NCBI GenBank assembly: GCA_963798275.1
Contig: CAWCTB010000046.1
Coordinates: forward strand, 1 to 64,000
DNA: 64,000 nucleotides
Reading direction: 5' to 3'
From: CAWCTB01 sp963798275
GTDB taxonomy: Bacteria; Acidobacteriota; Terriglobia; Terriglobales; Acidobacteriaceae
Position numbers and translations under genes: made by a program. Shown piece after piece: positions 18,041 to 29,076 of the stretch (position 1 is the stretch's first letter; every line of letters begins with the position of its first letter). The notes under the pieces are model-generated. The model was not told where the DNA came from, searched no databases, and saw only the letters and a list, made by a program, of their open reading frames with translations.

Positions 18041-19135
18041 ATGTACTCTTCTTCCGATCAGAATGGCAACGGTTCGCGAACAAAGTCCGAAATGATCGAC
18101 CTTCGCTCTGACACAGTCACCAAGCCCTCTGCCGAGATGCGGCGCGCCATGTTCGAAGCCGAGGTAGGCGACGACGTTTATGCCGAAGACCCGACCCTCA
18201 ACCGGCTGGAGCAGCGCGCGGCCGAGATTTTCGAACGCGAAGCCGCGCTGTTCGTGCCCAGCGGCACCATGGGCAACCAGATCGCGATCAAGCTGCACAC
18301 CACGCACGGTCAGGAAGTCATTTGCGAAGAGCGCGGCCACATCTTCGACTACGAAATGGCCATGATGGCTCACTTCTCCGGCGTAATCCCGCGCACGGTG
18401 TGGGCCGAAGACGGCATTCTCACCTGGCAGCACGTGCAGTCAAAGCTGCGGCCGAAGAGCTATCACTCGGCCAAGACCGGGCTGGTTTCGCTTGAGAACA
18501 CGCACAACATCGCGGGTGGAATAGTAATGCCGCTGGAAGTCTTTAATGAAATCTGCGACAAGACCCACGACGCGGATCTGCCGGTGCATCTCGACGGCGC
18601 GCGTATTTTCAATGCAGCCGTTGCGTTGGGAATTTCAGTCGCTCGCCTCACCGCGAAGGCCGACACCGTGATGTTTTGCCTGTCCAAGGGACTGGGCGCG
18701 CCCGTAGGTTCGTTGCTGGTCGGCAGCGCCGAGCAGATTGATCGCGGACGCATTTATCGCAAAGCACTTGGCGGAGGAATGCGCCAGGCGGGAATTCTCG
18801 CCGCCGCGGGACTGATCGCGCTGGAGCAAGGGCCCGCGAAGCTGAAGAACGATCACGCCAACGCCAAATTTCTCGCCGAAGCCCTGGCTCGAATCCCGGG
18901 CATCAAGCTTGATCCCGCCAAGGTGCAGACCAATATTCTGATGTGCGACGTCACTGCGACCGGGATGGATTCTGCGGAGCTTTCACGCCGGTTACTGGAA
19001 CGCGGCGTGCTGGCGAATGGTGTTGGTGCACAATTGATCCGCTTCGTCACTCACCTGGACGTGAGCCGCGAACAATGCGCGCAGGCGGCCGAAGTGGTTA
19101 CTGCGGTTTGCGGCGCCAAAGTGGGGACGGTGTAA
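18041..19135 (+). CDS. ltaE: Low-specificity L-threonine aldolase
   Basis: Intact, 364 residues. It is a PLP enzyme cleaving threonine or allo-threonine to glycine and acetaldehyde. Family landmarks are MIDLRSDTVTKPSAEMRRAM, GDDVYAEDPT, VPSGTMGNQIA, LENTHN-AGG, PVHLDGARIFNAA with the PLP-nitrogen Asp, and the Schiff-base Lys in FCLSKGLGAPVGS. The ATG at 18041 is preceded by AAGG; a second ATG at 18092 is where homology begins, so the first 17 residues are optional. It sits 75 bp after hemW. Confidence 0.93.
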   Translation: MYSSSDQNGNGSRTKSEMIDLRSDTVTKPSAEMRRAMFEAEVGDDVYAEDPTLNRLEQRAAEIFEREAALFVPSGTMGNQIAIKLHTTHGQEVICEERGHIFDYEMAMMAHFSGVIPRTVWAEDGILTWQHVQSKLRPKSYHSAKTGLVSLENTHNIAGGIVMPLEVFNEICDKTHDADLPVHLDGARIFNAAVALGISVARLTAKADTVMFCLSKGLGAPVGSLLVGSAEQIDRGRIYRKALGGGMRQAGILAAAGLIALEQGPAKLKNDHANAKFLAEALARIPGIKLDPAKVQTNILMCDVTATGMDSAELSRRLLERGVLANGVGAQLIRFVTHLDVSREQCAQAAEVVTAVCGAKVGTV

Positions 19136-19428
19136 GAGGTCGCGTGCCTGAGGCAATGCCCAACGATTGGGGCGCACCTCTAAGGCGGGGAATATTTTTT
19201 TCCCTAGGTGCCGAGGGACATAAGCCTCCATCAGGAGCCGCCGGCGCAACAGACCACGCGTTGTTCAAGCGCTCTCAAAAGCGATCGAGCGTGAGCTTTG
19301 ATCGCGTCCTTAGTCGATACGCAGGCCAGCGTGGGGTCCGAGGAATATGCAGGTACACTCCGTTGGAGTTTCGCGTGTGCAGAAAGCGGCACACGGTGGA
19401 TGGTTGCAACGCAGCGTCCGCCTTCATT
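19136..19428. other. Repeat-rich intergenic stretch next to REP transposase
   Basis: No gene supported. It contains palindrome fragments and a TTTTTTT run near 19195 after an inverted repeat (GGGGAATA...TCCCTAGG), and leads into the left arm of the REP-flanked transposase. Confidence 0.4.
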
Positions 19429-20106
19429 CAGCGCCGTAGGCGCGACATAGGTGAGCCCGCCGCTTCAGCGGCGGGAATGCGTCCCGAAAAGACGTTGAGT
19501 GCCGTAGGCACGGCACAACCTACAGCGTGTGTTGCGAATCACAGAAACCCGGCTTTGATGCCGATAGCCTTAAATACATGGCCCACACCTACACGTCCAG
19601 CTTGTTCCATTGTGTGTTCAGCACAAAAGAGCGGATGAATCTGATTCAGCAGCCTGATGCGCTCTGGAGATACATCGTCGGTATCGGTAAGTCGAAAAAC
19701 ATTGCCGTTGTTGCCGTCGGCGGCACCGCCAATCACATTCACCTGTTGGTGGACTTGCATCCTATGACGCCGCTCGCCAAGGCTATGCAGGAATTGAAGG
19801 GCAACAGCTCCCGCTGGCTGAACGAAACCAGTCCACCTTTCGCCTGGCAAGAAGGTTACGCCGCATTCAGTGTCAGCGAATCGAATCGCGCCGCCGTGCG
19901 ACAGTACATCGAGGATCAGCGAAATGCATCACCGCAAGCGATCGTTTGAGCAAGAGTTCGTGGCGATGTTGCAGAATTGCGGGATTCAATATGATCCGCG
20001 ATTTATGTTCGGCTGAGAGGTGCCGTGCCTACGGCACTCAGGGATTCTCTCAAAGGCTTTCCCGCCGCTGAAGCGGCGGGCTAACCTGTGTCGCGCCTAC
20101 GCCGCT
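19429..20106. mobile_element. REP-flanked IS200-type transposase unit
   Basis: A transposase gene bracketed by two imperfect inverted arms of about 88 bp. Each arm carries two different palindromes in mirrored order. Left 19429-19516: CGCCGTAGGCGCGACA, then CCCGCCGCTTCAGCGGCGGG, then GTGCCGTAGGCACGGCAC. Right 20020-20106: the same three in reverse order and orientation. This is the arrangement expected of a RAYT with its own REP/BIME substrates. Confidence 0.75.
19578..20016 (+). CDS. IS200/REP-associated Y1 transposase (one frameshift)
   Basis: About 146 residues starting MAHTYTSSLFHCVFSTKER. The HUH motif is NHIHLLVDL and the candidate catalytic Tyr is in VRQYIEDQ, followed by a Phe/Arg-rich tail (HHRKRSFEQEFVAMLQ, YDPRFMFG). 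Y1 transposases nick single-stranded DNA at hairpins. Frame is broken near 19926 by one extra A in CGAAATGCAT; removing it extends the protein to the TGA at 20014. Mirrored palindromes lie on both sides, which suggests it acts on them. Confidence 0.82.
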
Positions 20107-20146
20107 GATTGACTCTGCGCTCCCCCACCGCCCATTACCCACTGCC

Positions 20147-21911
20147 TCACCCCACCAGCTTCTTCAGGTGCTCGACCACCGCGCCCACCGGCACATCTTC
20201 CCGCGTACTCGCCGCGCGTGTCACCACTTCGACCACACCGTCGGCCAGCTTCTTGCCGACATTGATGCGATAGGGAACTGCCGACGAGGTCTGCATCCTT
20301 GAACTTCACGCCGGGGCGCTCGTCGCGGTCGTCGAGCAGCACGTCGAAGCCGGCCTTTTCCAGCGCATTCGCGATGTCGATCGCGCCGTTGTTGATCTTC
20401 TCGTCCGTGGTGTTGGTCGGAACCACGACCACTTCGAACGGAGCGATATTCGCCGGCAGCCAGAAGCCATTGGCGTCGTTGTTCTGCTCGATGCAGGAGG
20501 TGAGAATGCGCTCCAGTCCGATGCCGTAGCTGCCCATGATCGGCGTGACTTCCTTGCCATTCTCGTCGAGCACGCGCGCGCCCATCGACTCGGAATACTT
20601 GTAGCCGAGTTTGAAGATGTGTCCGATCTCGACCGCCTTCGCGACCTTCAGCGCATGTCCGCAGTTAGGACAGCCTTCGCCTTCGACGGCGCTGCGCAGG
20701 TCGGCCCACGTGGTGGCGCGAAAGGTCACGTCGGGCGTGATGTTCTTGACGTGGTACTCCTCTTTGTTCGCGCCGGAAATCAGGTTGGTGCGGCCTCGCA
20801 GCGCCTCTTCGACGATCAGCAGCGGCTTCGAGGCGTCGTTCTCGTCCTTCGCCCACTCCACGTGCAGCGGACCGAGATAACCGGCCGGCGAGTTGAACAC
20901 CTCGCGTATCTCCTCTTCGTGCATGGGGCGATATTCCTTGCCGCCGATCGCACTCGATAGCTTGGCCTCGTTCAACATGTGGTCGCCGCGCATCAGCACC
21001 ACCAGCGCGCGCGTGCGCAGCTGGCCCGTCTTTGGGTCGGTGCCGTCGGAGATCATGTAGGCCAGCGTCTTGATCTTGTTCCTGGGCGACACGCCGAGGA
21101 AGCGCGCCACGTCTTCGATGGTCTTCTGGCCGGGCGTGTGGACCAGTTCCGGCTGGCCGTCGCCCGAGGGCGCCAGGTCTTCCACCGCATCGAGCTTCGA
21201 GGTCGCCTTCTCCAGGTTCGCTGCGTAGCCGCAGTTGGCGCAGCTCACCACGAAGTCTTCACCGGCGTCGGTGTACACCATGAACTCGTGCGACTGCGAG
21301 CCGCCCATCGCGCCCGAATGCGCTTCGACCACGTTGTACTTCAAGCCGCAGCGGTCGAAGATGCGGCAGTACGCGTCGTAATGCTTCTGGTAGCTCACGT
21401 CGAGCCCGGCGGGGTTGAGGTCGAAGGAGTACGAGTCCTTCATGGTGAACTGGCGCACCCGCAGCAGGCCCGACTTGGGGCGCGGCTCGTCGCGAAACTT
21501 CTGCTGGATCTGGTACCAGATCTGCGGCAATTGCTTGTAGCTGCGCAGTTCCTTACGGGCGATCTCGGTCATCACCTCTTCTTCGGTCATGCCCAGGCAA
21601 AGGTCGCGCCCGCTGCGGTCTTTCAGGCGGAACATGTTGTCGCCCATCACCTGCCAGCGCCCGCTGGCCTCCCAGATCTCGCGCGGATGCAGTGCCGGGA
21701 GATAGAATTCCTGTCCAATGCGGTCCATCTCCTCGCGCACCACGCGGGTGATCTTCAGCATGGAGCGGTGGCCGAGGAAGAGGAACGAGTAGATTCCCGC
21801 GGCGAGCTGGCGGATATAGCCGGCGCGGACGAGGTATTTATGACTGGCGACCTCGGCGTCGGCCGGGGCTTCGCGTAGCGTGGGTATGAAGAGCTGGGAC
21901 CAGCGATGCAT
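20147..21911 (-). CDS. proS: Prolyl-tRNA synthetase, bacterial type (one frameshift)
   Basis: About 588 residues. It charges tRNA-Pro. Class II core motifs: motif 1 region REIWEASGRW, motif 2 region with FRDEPRPKSGLLRVRQFTMKDSYSF, motif 3 in GSYGIGLERIL. The YbaK-like editing insert lies between residues of about 225 and 385 (GVSPRNKIKTLAYM, LMRGDHMLNEAKLS). The anticodon-binding domain follows (APFEVVVVPTN). Near 20290 one base too many (GTCGGCAGTTCCC) throws the last 45 codons out of frame; in the correct frame they read PYRINVGKKLADGVVEVV and end LKKLVG with TGA at 20147. The break in an essential single-copy gene supports a sequencing error. Confidence 0.93.
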
Positions 21912-22032
21912 AGTTGAGTAAACTTCCTGAAGGTGAATTGCTTATTGTAAAGGATGCATCGCCCGATTCAATGCGACGGCGGGTTTCGGCCGTGCATCAG
22001 CAACCGATACGCCGACGCGAAAAGGAACCCTT

Positions 22033-22248
22033 ATGTATCACTACGATCCTGCAACTGCCCTGGAAGAGCTGAACGAAGACGCGCTGCTGCCCAACCCGGT
22101 GAAGCTTCGCGATATGATGTTGCGCGCGCACCTCGACGCCGATCACTCGCTGGAGTACAACCGGCTCTTCGTGGAATACCAGAAGCGCTTCGGCGAACTG
22201 CAGAAGATCGGCAAACAGTTGCTCGAGGGCCTAACGGCCGGTAGCTAG
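22033..22248 (+). CDS. Small conserved hypothetical protein, 71 aa
   Basis: Intact, starting MYHYDPATALEELNEDALLP, helical and charged (DADHSLEYNRLFVEYQKRFG, LQKIGKQLLEGL). An AAGGAAC Shine-Dalgarno precedes the ATG. No membrane segment. I do not recognise a family; the composition suggests a small cytosolic helical protein. Confidence 0.6.
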   Translation: MYHYDPATALEELNEDALLPNPVKLRDMMLRAHLDADHSLEYNRLFVEYQKRFGELQKIGKQLLEGLTAGS

Positions 22249-22285
22249 TATGGCGTCCCGCAAGTTCGTTGTATAGGTTCCGACG

Positions 22286-22370
22286 ATCTTTGAAAGGGCA
22301 CGGCTTCAGCCGTGCCGCCGCCCGGCGCAAGAAGAAAGGGGCTTTAGCCCCTGAGGGCGATACGTCGGGA
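22286..22370 (+). repeat. Paired-hairpin repeat, copy 2 (partial)
   Basis: TTTGAAAGGGCACGGCTTCA GCCGTGCC forms the first hairpin; AAAGGGGCTTTAGCCCCTGA forms the second. The opening matches the copies at 6641, 23504 and 63804, but the T-rich linker is replaced by a GC-rich one. Confidence 0.6.
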
Positions 22371-22507
22371 CCGAGGCATCGTCTCTGGATTTGTTCTGCG
22401 AATTTGCGGGAGAGCACACTGGCGCTCCGGGAGGTTATGTCTGGACTTGCGCGGTGCTTGCACTCGTGCGTACCGATGGCTGCGTTCCAGTATCTAAGGG
22501 AGAGAGT

Positions 22508-23248
22508 ATGAAGGTTCTGATCGTTATCGCCATGATTTGCCTGCTGGCCGTCTCGGCGTTGGCAGCCGACGGCAAGCCCGTCTCTTACAAGAGCGGCAAT
22601 GAAACCGTAAACGGCATCCTGTACACGCCGCAAGGCAAGGGACCATTCCCGGCGCTGGTGGTTATCCACGAGTGGTGGGGGCTGAACGACTGGGTGAAGG
22701 AAGCAGGCTTCGAAGCTGGCCGACCAGGGTTACGTCGCGCTCGCCATCGACCTGTATCGCGGCAAGGTTGCGACCACGCCGGAAGAGGCGCACGAGATCA
22801 TGCGCGGCGTTCCCGAGGACCGAGCCAATCGCGACCTGTTGGCTGCCAGCGCCTATCTTCGCTCCCTGAAAAACGTCGATGGGAACAAGGTCGGTTCCAT
22901 CGGATGGTGTATGGGTGGAGGGTATTCGCTCGATCTGGCCATCGCCGATCCTAAACTGAAGGCCGCCGTCATCAACTACGGCCATCTGGCGACCGACGAC
23001 GCCACGCTGAAGAAGATCAACGCCGCCATCCTGGGCATTTTCGGCGGACAAGACCGCGGCATCCCGCCTGCCGATGTCAAGAAGTTCGAAGCGCAACTGA
23101 AGGCCTGGGCAAGCCGGTGGATATCCACATTTTTCCTGACGCCGGACACGCCTTTGAGAATCCAAACAACAAGCAGGGCTATCGGGCGGCGGATGCCGCC
23201 GAGGCGTGGAAGCTCACGGTCGAGTTCCTGGCGAAGTATTTGAAGTAA
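22508..23248 (+). CDS. Secreted dienelactone hydrolase family protein (frameshifted)
   Basis: About 246 residues with a signal peptide (MKVLIVIAMICLLAVSALA). Alpha/beta-hydrolase of the DLH family: VIHEWWGLNDWVKE, the nucleophile Cys in GSIGWCMGGGYS, then Asp and His in FPDAGHAFENPN. The Cys-Asp-His triad is typical of dienelactone hydrolases, although secreted members often act on other esters. GGGAGAG precedes the ATG. Frame is lost near 22715, where KLADQGYVALAIDLYRGKVA continues in another frame, and near 23105 before GKPVDIHIF. It ends AKYLK at 23248. Confidence 0.87.
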
Positions 23249-23268
23249 GGTTGGACCGGAGTTCGCAA

Positions 23269-23442
23269 ATGTTACACGTGCGATTCAAGAAGCGGATGCT
23301 GTGGGCGCTGGTGGCGGCGGTGGCGTTGCCGGCGCTGTGGGTGCTCGAGATTGAGTTCACCTACCAGCGCAACGTCCGGCACGGCATTCCGGCCGATTTC
23401 TCCATCCACCGCCCGCACGTGGTCAATATGTGGAAGGCGTGA
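23269..23442 (+). CDS. Small single-pass membrane protein, 57 aa
   Basis: Starts MLHVRFKKRMLWALVAAVAL: a basic N-terminus and one membrane helix, then a soluble tail of about 30 residues (IEFTYQRNVRHGIPADFSIH). It follows the hydrolase by 20 bp and may be co-transcribed. Function unknown. Confidence 0.5.
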   Translation: MLHVRFKKRMLWALVAAVALPALWVLEIEFTYQRNVRHGIPADFSIHRPHVVNMWKA

Positions 23443-23450
23443 GAGAACAG

Positions 23451-23478
23451 TTTCAAGTTTCAGGTTTCAAGTTTCAAG
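23451..23478. repeat. Tandem 7-mer repeat
   Basis: Four head-to-tail copies of TTTCAAG, one reading TTTCAGG, directly after the small membrane protein gene. Simple-sequence repeat; no role visible. Confidence 0.7.
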
Positions 23479-23503
23479 CGGAAAACTGGAAGTTATCAGC
23501 TAT

Positions 23504-23779
23504 CTCATAAATCAGTTTTGAAAGGGCTCAGCTTTACTGCGCAAAAGATCGATTTTTAGGTAGAGCTGGCCTTCAGAGCCTGCCCTGAGCGAAGTCGAAG
23601 GGCCAGCGTCGCAGCCTTTTATTTTTGTCATTCCGAGGGGCTTCAACCCCGAGGAATCTGCTGTTTCTTCGCCGTCGCATGATCCTTTCCAGCGTGTTTA
23701 GCTGTGCCGTAAGGATCGGCCTAGAACCGGGCTTCAGCCCCCCGAGGGGATTCGTTCTTGCCTCCAGGCAATTTATGAG
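23504..23779 (+). repeat. Long paired-hairpin repeat with terminal inverted repeats, copy 3
   Basis: A 276-bp block bounded by CTCATAAAT and ATTTATGAG, a perfect 9-bp inverted repeat. Inside: TTTTGAAAGGGCTCAGCTT, CTTTTATTTTTGTCATTCC, a hairpin around CCGAGGGGCTTCAACCCCGA, GAATCTGCTG, and near the end GGGGATTCGTTCTTGC and GGCAATTTATGAG. The same modules occur in the same order at 63804-63970. No coding potential seen. Confidence 0.65.
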
Positions 23780-23825
23780 ACGGGTTGATGGGTTCTGAGC
23801 AACTTCGGGTTTCGACCCTGACGTT

Positions 23826-25032
23826 TCACACTCTTTCCAGCACCATCGCCATGCCCTGGCCGACTCCGATGCACATGGTGCATAACGCGTAGCGGCCCTT
23901 CGTCCTTTGCAGTTGCAGCACCGCCGCCGTCACCAGCCTTGCGCCGCTGGCGCCCAAGGGATGACCCACCGCGATCGCGCCGCCGTTCGGATTTACGTGC
24001 GGCGGCATCGTCCGGCAGCCAGAGTTGTCGCGTGACTGCCAGCGCCTGCGCGGCGAAGGCCTCGTTCAACTCGATTACATCCATGTCGTCGAGCGTGAGT
24101 TGCGCCTGGGCCAGAACCTTTCCGGTGGCGGGTACGGGACCCATGCCCATGATGCGCGGCGCTACGCCCGCAACCGCCGAGGCAACAATGCGCGCCTTGG
24201 GAATGAGCCCACAGCGCCCGGCCGCTTCTTCTGAGGCAACGATAACTGCCGCCGCGCCGTCGTTCACGCCCGAGGCATTTCCGGCAGTCACGGTTCCATC
24301 TGCCTTTACATAGGGCTTCAGCCTGGACAGGGCCTCCAGGGTGGTCTCGGGACGAGGGTGCTCATCTCGATCCACCACGATGGGCTCACCCTTGCGTTGC
24401 GGAATCCGCACGCCGACGATTTCCTGCGCCAGCACGCCGTTCTTCATGGCTGTGGCCGTACGCTGCTGGCTGCGGTAGGCGAAGGCGTCCTGGTCTTCGC
24501 GGGAAATGTGAAACTCTTCCGCGACGTTCTCGGCAGTTTCGGCCATGGAATCGACGCCGTACTTCGCCTTCATCTGGGGATTAACGAACCGCCATCCCAG
24601 CGTGGTGTCCTCGACCTTGACGTTGCGCGAGAAGGCTTCGTCGGCTTTGGGCAGGACGAAGGGCGCACGCGACATGCTCTCCACTCCGCCGGCGAGAATC
24701 AGCGAGTTCTCGCCCGTCTTGATGGCGCGAGCCGCCACCGCGATCGCTTCCAGGCTCGAGGCGCAAAGCCGGTTCACCGTCACTCCCGGCACCTCCTGCG
24801 GAATGCCCGCCAGCAGCAGGGCCATGCGCGCCACATTGCGGTTGTCTTCTCCCGCCTGGTTGGCGCAGCCGAGAATGACGTCGTCGATCCCCGCGGGATC
24901 GAGACCCGGATTGCGCTCCAGCAAAGTTCTTAGCGGCACCGCCGCAAGGTCGTCGGCCCGGACGGACGAGAGCGCGCCGCCGTACCGGCCAAAAGGGGTG
25001 CGAACAACATCGCAGATAAAGGCATCGGGCAT
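23826..25032 (-). CDS. Acetyl-CoA acyltransferase, thiolase family (one frameshift)
   Basis: About 401 residues. Thiolases cleave or condense 3-ketoacyl-CoA. The opening MPDAFICDVVRTPFGRYGG and ending ALCTMCIGVGQGMAMVLERV resemble 3-oxoadipyl-CoA thiolase (PcaF) and related enzymes. Active-site residues are Cys in NRLCASSLEAI, His in GGAIAVGHPLGASGARL and Cys in CTMCIGVG. NASGVNDGAAAVIV and VIELNEAFAAQAL are also family stretches. One extra G near 24005 (GCCGCCGCACG) separates WLPDDAA from HVNPNGG. Start chosen at 25032 on homology; a further in-frame ATG lies at 25053. No pathway partner is adjacent, so the substrate is open. Confidence 0.88.
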
Positions 25033-25240
25033 AAGCAGACTCGCGGCTCCCATGGTAGCTGCGCGGAAGCCGGCAAACCCCTCATCATAGCCTGAAGCAG
25101 GAGCAGACCGCCGCGCGCGCCTGCGAACTTTCGGCTCCTAGTCACGCGACTCGGTGAGAGGCATCACATCCGAAGGTGGCCAAGTCTGTTACCTATAGTT
25201 ACGTTCGATAGTTACTCGGCATTTCCTCCACTCCCCCGAG

Positions 25241-26792
25241 ATGCTCTACAAGACGCTCAGCGCGGCGGTCTACGGCATCGATGCCAATCTCATCGAAGTC
25301 GAAGTCGATATTGCGCCCTTCAAGGCCGAAGAGCCGAAGTTCACCACCGTCGGCCTGCCCGACGCAGCCGTGCGCGAGAGCCGCGAGCGCATCCGCGTCG
25401 GCACTGAAGAACAGCGGCTACGATATACCTCCGACCATCACCACCATCAACCTGGCTCCGGCCGACATTCGCAAGGAGGGTTCCGGCTTCGACCTCCCCA
25501 TGGCCCTCGGCATTCTTGGGGCGTATGGCGGCATTGAACGGTAAGCCTCCCGAGGATGCGTTGTTCGTCGGCGAGCTATCGCTCGACGGTGGGCTGCGCG
25601 GCATTCGCGGAGCCCTGCCCATCGCCGTGATGGCGCGGGGCAACAAGACTGCGCAAGCTGATCCTGCCGGAGGTCAACGCGCGCGAAGCCGCCATGGTCG
25701 AAGGGGTCGACATCTTTCCGGTGCGGTCGCTGATGGACGTGGTGCAGCTGCTGAACACCGGCAACGGCATTCAGCCGATGAAGGTTGACACCCGCGCGCT
25801 GCTGGAGAGCTCGCAGCAGTTCGTGGTCGATTTCAAGGACGTTCGCGGGCAGCAGACCGCCAAGCGGGCCATCGAAGTGTCTGCCGCCGGTGGCCACAAC
25901 CTGCTGATGATCGGCCCTCCGGGCTCGGGCAAGACCATGCTGGCCAAACGCATGGCCACCGTGCTTCCGCCGCTGACCTTCGACGAGGCGCTGGAGACTA
26001 CCAAGATTCACAGCGTGGCCGGCGTGCTCGACCATTCCAGCGGCCTGGTGGGAACCCGTCCGTTCCGCTCGCCGCACCACACCATTTCGGACGCCGGGCT
26101 GATCGGCGGCGGCATGATTCCGCGCCCCGGCGAGGTTTCGCTGGCCCACAATGGCGTGCTGTTTCTCGACGAGCTGCCGGAGTTTCCCCGCAATGTGCTC
26201 GAGGTGATGCGGCAGCCGCTGGAAGACGGCACCGTAACCATTGCGCGGGCCGCCATGTCGCTCAGTTTTCCGGCGCGCTTCATGCTGGTGGCGGCCATGA
26301 ATCCCTGCCCCTGCGGCTATTTCAACGACCGCACCCGCGAGTGCCATTGCACGCCGATGATGATCCAGCGCTACGTCTCCAAGATCTCCGGGCCCCTGCT
26401 CGACCGCATCGACATCCACATCGATGTGCCGGCGGTGAACTACCGCGAACTGCGCAGCGGCGTTTGTCCCGAGAGCTCAGCCGACATCCGCAAACGCGTC
26501 ATCGCTGCCCGCGAGCGTCAGCTGAACCGCTTCGCCCTGGGCAAGGAGCGAATCTACGCCAACGCCCAGATGGGCTCGCGCGAGATTCGTAAGTACTGCG
26601 AGCTGAGTACCGATTCCGAGCACCTGCTGGAACGCGCCATGGTGAAGCAGGGATTGAGCGCCCGCGCTCACGACCGCATCCTGAAGGTGGCGCGAACCAT
26701 TGCCGATCTGGCGGGTACGGAGGACGATCGAAGCCGGGCACATCGCCGAAGCGATCCAGTACCGGACCTTGGATCGGACCTTCTGGGCCTGA
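25241..26792 (+). CDS. comM: ComM/YifB family Mg-chelatase-like AAA+ ATPase (frameshifted)
   Basis: About 516 residues. ComM is a hexameric helicase that promotes branch migration during natural transformation in several bacteria. The N-terminal LonC-like domain has VYGIDANLIEVEVDI, FTTVGLPDAAVRESRERI and ALFVGELSLDGGLRGIRGAL. The AAA+ core has Walker A GPPGSGKTMLAKR, RPFRSPHHTISDAGLIGGG, Walker B LFLDELPEF and the Cys-rich NPCPCGYF with CHCTP. Slips lie near 25405, 25540, 25655 and 26733. After the last, the tail reads IEAGHIAEAIQYRTLDR and ends at 26792. Confidence 0.9.
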
Positions 26793-27449
26793 TGCACGGG
26801 AGACCGCAGGCCGCAAAAGGTTGTGCGGTCGCAAGCTGCTTCATTTCAGCGGCTTCGGGGGTTTGAGACAAGAAGGCAGGATGTGGCTATTTTTCCACAC
26901 AACCGATGTATGGGCAGCATGCAACTTGTTGAACTTCAGGGGGTTACATTTCGTGAATACCTTTCGGGCGAACCGCCGTCTAAGGTTTCAGCCCGTATCA
27001 AAGGGTTACCAGTGTGTGAACCCGCCCGGCACGATTTTTCTTGACTCGGACTGCAGTCCCGGCTAATTTAACTTTTCTGCGTAATAGCCGTCATCCTGTA
27101 GCTCCAGTCCAGGCGTCCTGCCCTAATCGGCCACACACTGAACGCCATAACCGGTAATCAGGAAGGCAATACCTGAAGCTGAGCAGTCACGTGCACGTCT
27201 CCAATAGCAGGTAAGAGACGCTACTACGTTGAGCTTAAGCCGGATTTACAAAACCTGGTCTGCAGTTTGCGGAAAAAGCAGAACCGAGTGCGTGCGAGCT
27301 GCATCCAAAGAACGTGGCTCCTTTGAGTGCGCCTCTCGAGACGTTCTTACCGCCGGATGAAAGATTTACGACGCCGGGAGCTTAAGGGTTCCGATCACTC
27401 GGCCAGGCTCCCTGGATATTCATTCATACGCAATTAGGAGAAAGCAAGA
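26793..27449. other. Long non-coding stretch and leader upstream of rpoZ-rho
   Basis: About 657 bp without a supportable gene. It contains a good sigma-70 promoter at 27041-27069, so roughly 370 bases could be transcribed before the rpoZ start. I found no match to RNase P, tmRNA, SRP RNA or a familiar riboswitch core. It could be a rho-rpoZ leader or an independent RNA. Confidence 0.4.
27041..27069 (+). promoter_or_regulatory. Sigma-70-type promoter
   Basis: TTGACT at 27041, a 17-base spacer, then TAATTT at 27064. The first downstream gene on this strand is rpoZ at 27450. Confidence 0.55.
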
Positions 27450-27665
27450 ATGCGGTCCGATCTCGTATTCGAGGCAGTACATACGCTGCGCAATCGTTAC
27501 ATGCTCTGCCAGCTCGCTTCCAAGGCGACGCGGAAGTTTCATCGTCCCAGCACCCGTATCCAGGATACGACCAATGACGTGTTGCACCGGATTGCCGATG
27601 CCGAGCGGCAGAACATCATTGTAGAACCGGAGACAGCTTCCGAGGCCCAGCGGCGCGCTGCATAA
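27450..27665 (+). CDS. rpoZ: Probable RNA polymerase omega subunit
   Basis: Intact, 71 residues starting MRSDLVFEAVHTLRNRYMLC. The pattern of a conserved Arg-Tyr (NRY) followed by an Ala/Lys-rich helix (QLASKATRKFHRP) fits RpoZ, which helps assemble and stabilise the polymerase beta-prime subunit. The short acidic tail (VEPETASEAQRRAA) is also typical. AGGAG precedes the ATG at good spacing. It is 72 bp upstream of rho on the same strand, a sensible pairing of transcription genes. The identification comes from pattern only, as omega is short and variable. Confidence 0.6.
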   Translation: MRSDLVFEAVHTLRNRYMLCQLASKATRKFHRPSTRIQDTTNDVLHRIADAERQNIIVEPETASEAQRRAA

Positions 27666-27737
27666 GCGCGTCGCGCTTCGGCGCGTCCTTCCGCCGTCCT
27701 TCCGGCCCGCCCTTCTGCAATATCCCCGTAGGTGAAC

Positions 27738-28988
<1,251 letters not shown>

Positions 28989-29027
28989 AGTCAAGATCGG
29001 TAAGTCAGATTTGGACCAGAGGTGATC

Positions 29028-29060
29028 GGCGCGGAGGCGAAAGGCTTCCGCGCCTTTTCT
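29028..29060 (+). terminator. Intrinsic terminator after rho
   Basis: GGCGCGGA...TTCCGCGCC hairpin followed by TTTTCTT, 39 bp after the rho stop codon. Confidence 0.7.
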
Positions 29061-29076
29061 TGGCGCGCGGTAGAGC

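Noticed and set aside
23451..23478. Possible CRISPR-like array
   Set aside because: The repeats are only 7 bases and head-to-tail without spacers. No cas genes or longer regularly spaced repeats were seen.
26793..27449. A known structured RNA (RNase P, tmRNA, SRP RNA, common riboswitch)
   Set aside because: None of the conserved core sequences of these RNAs was found in the stretch.
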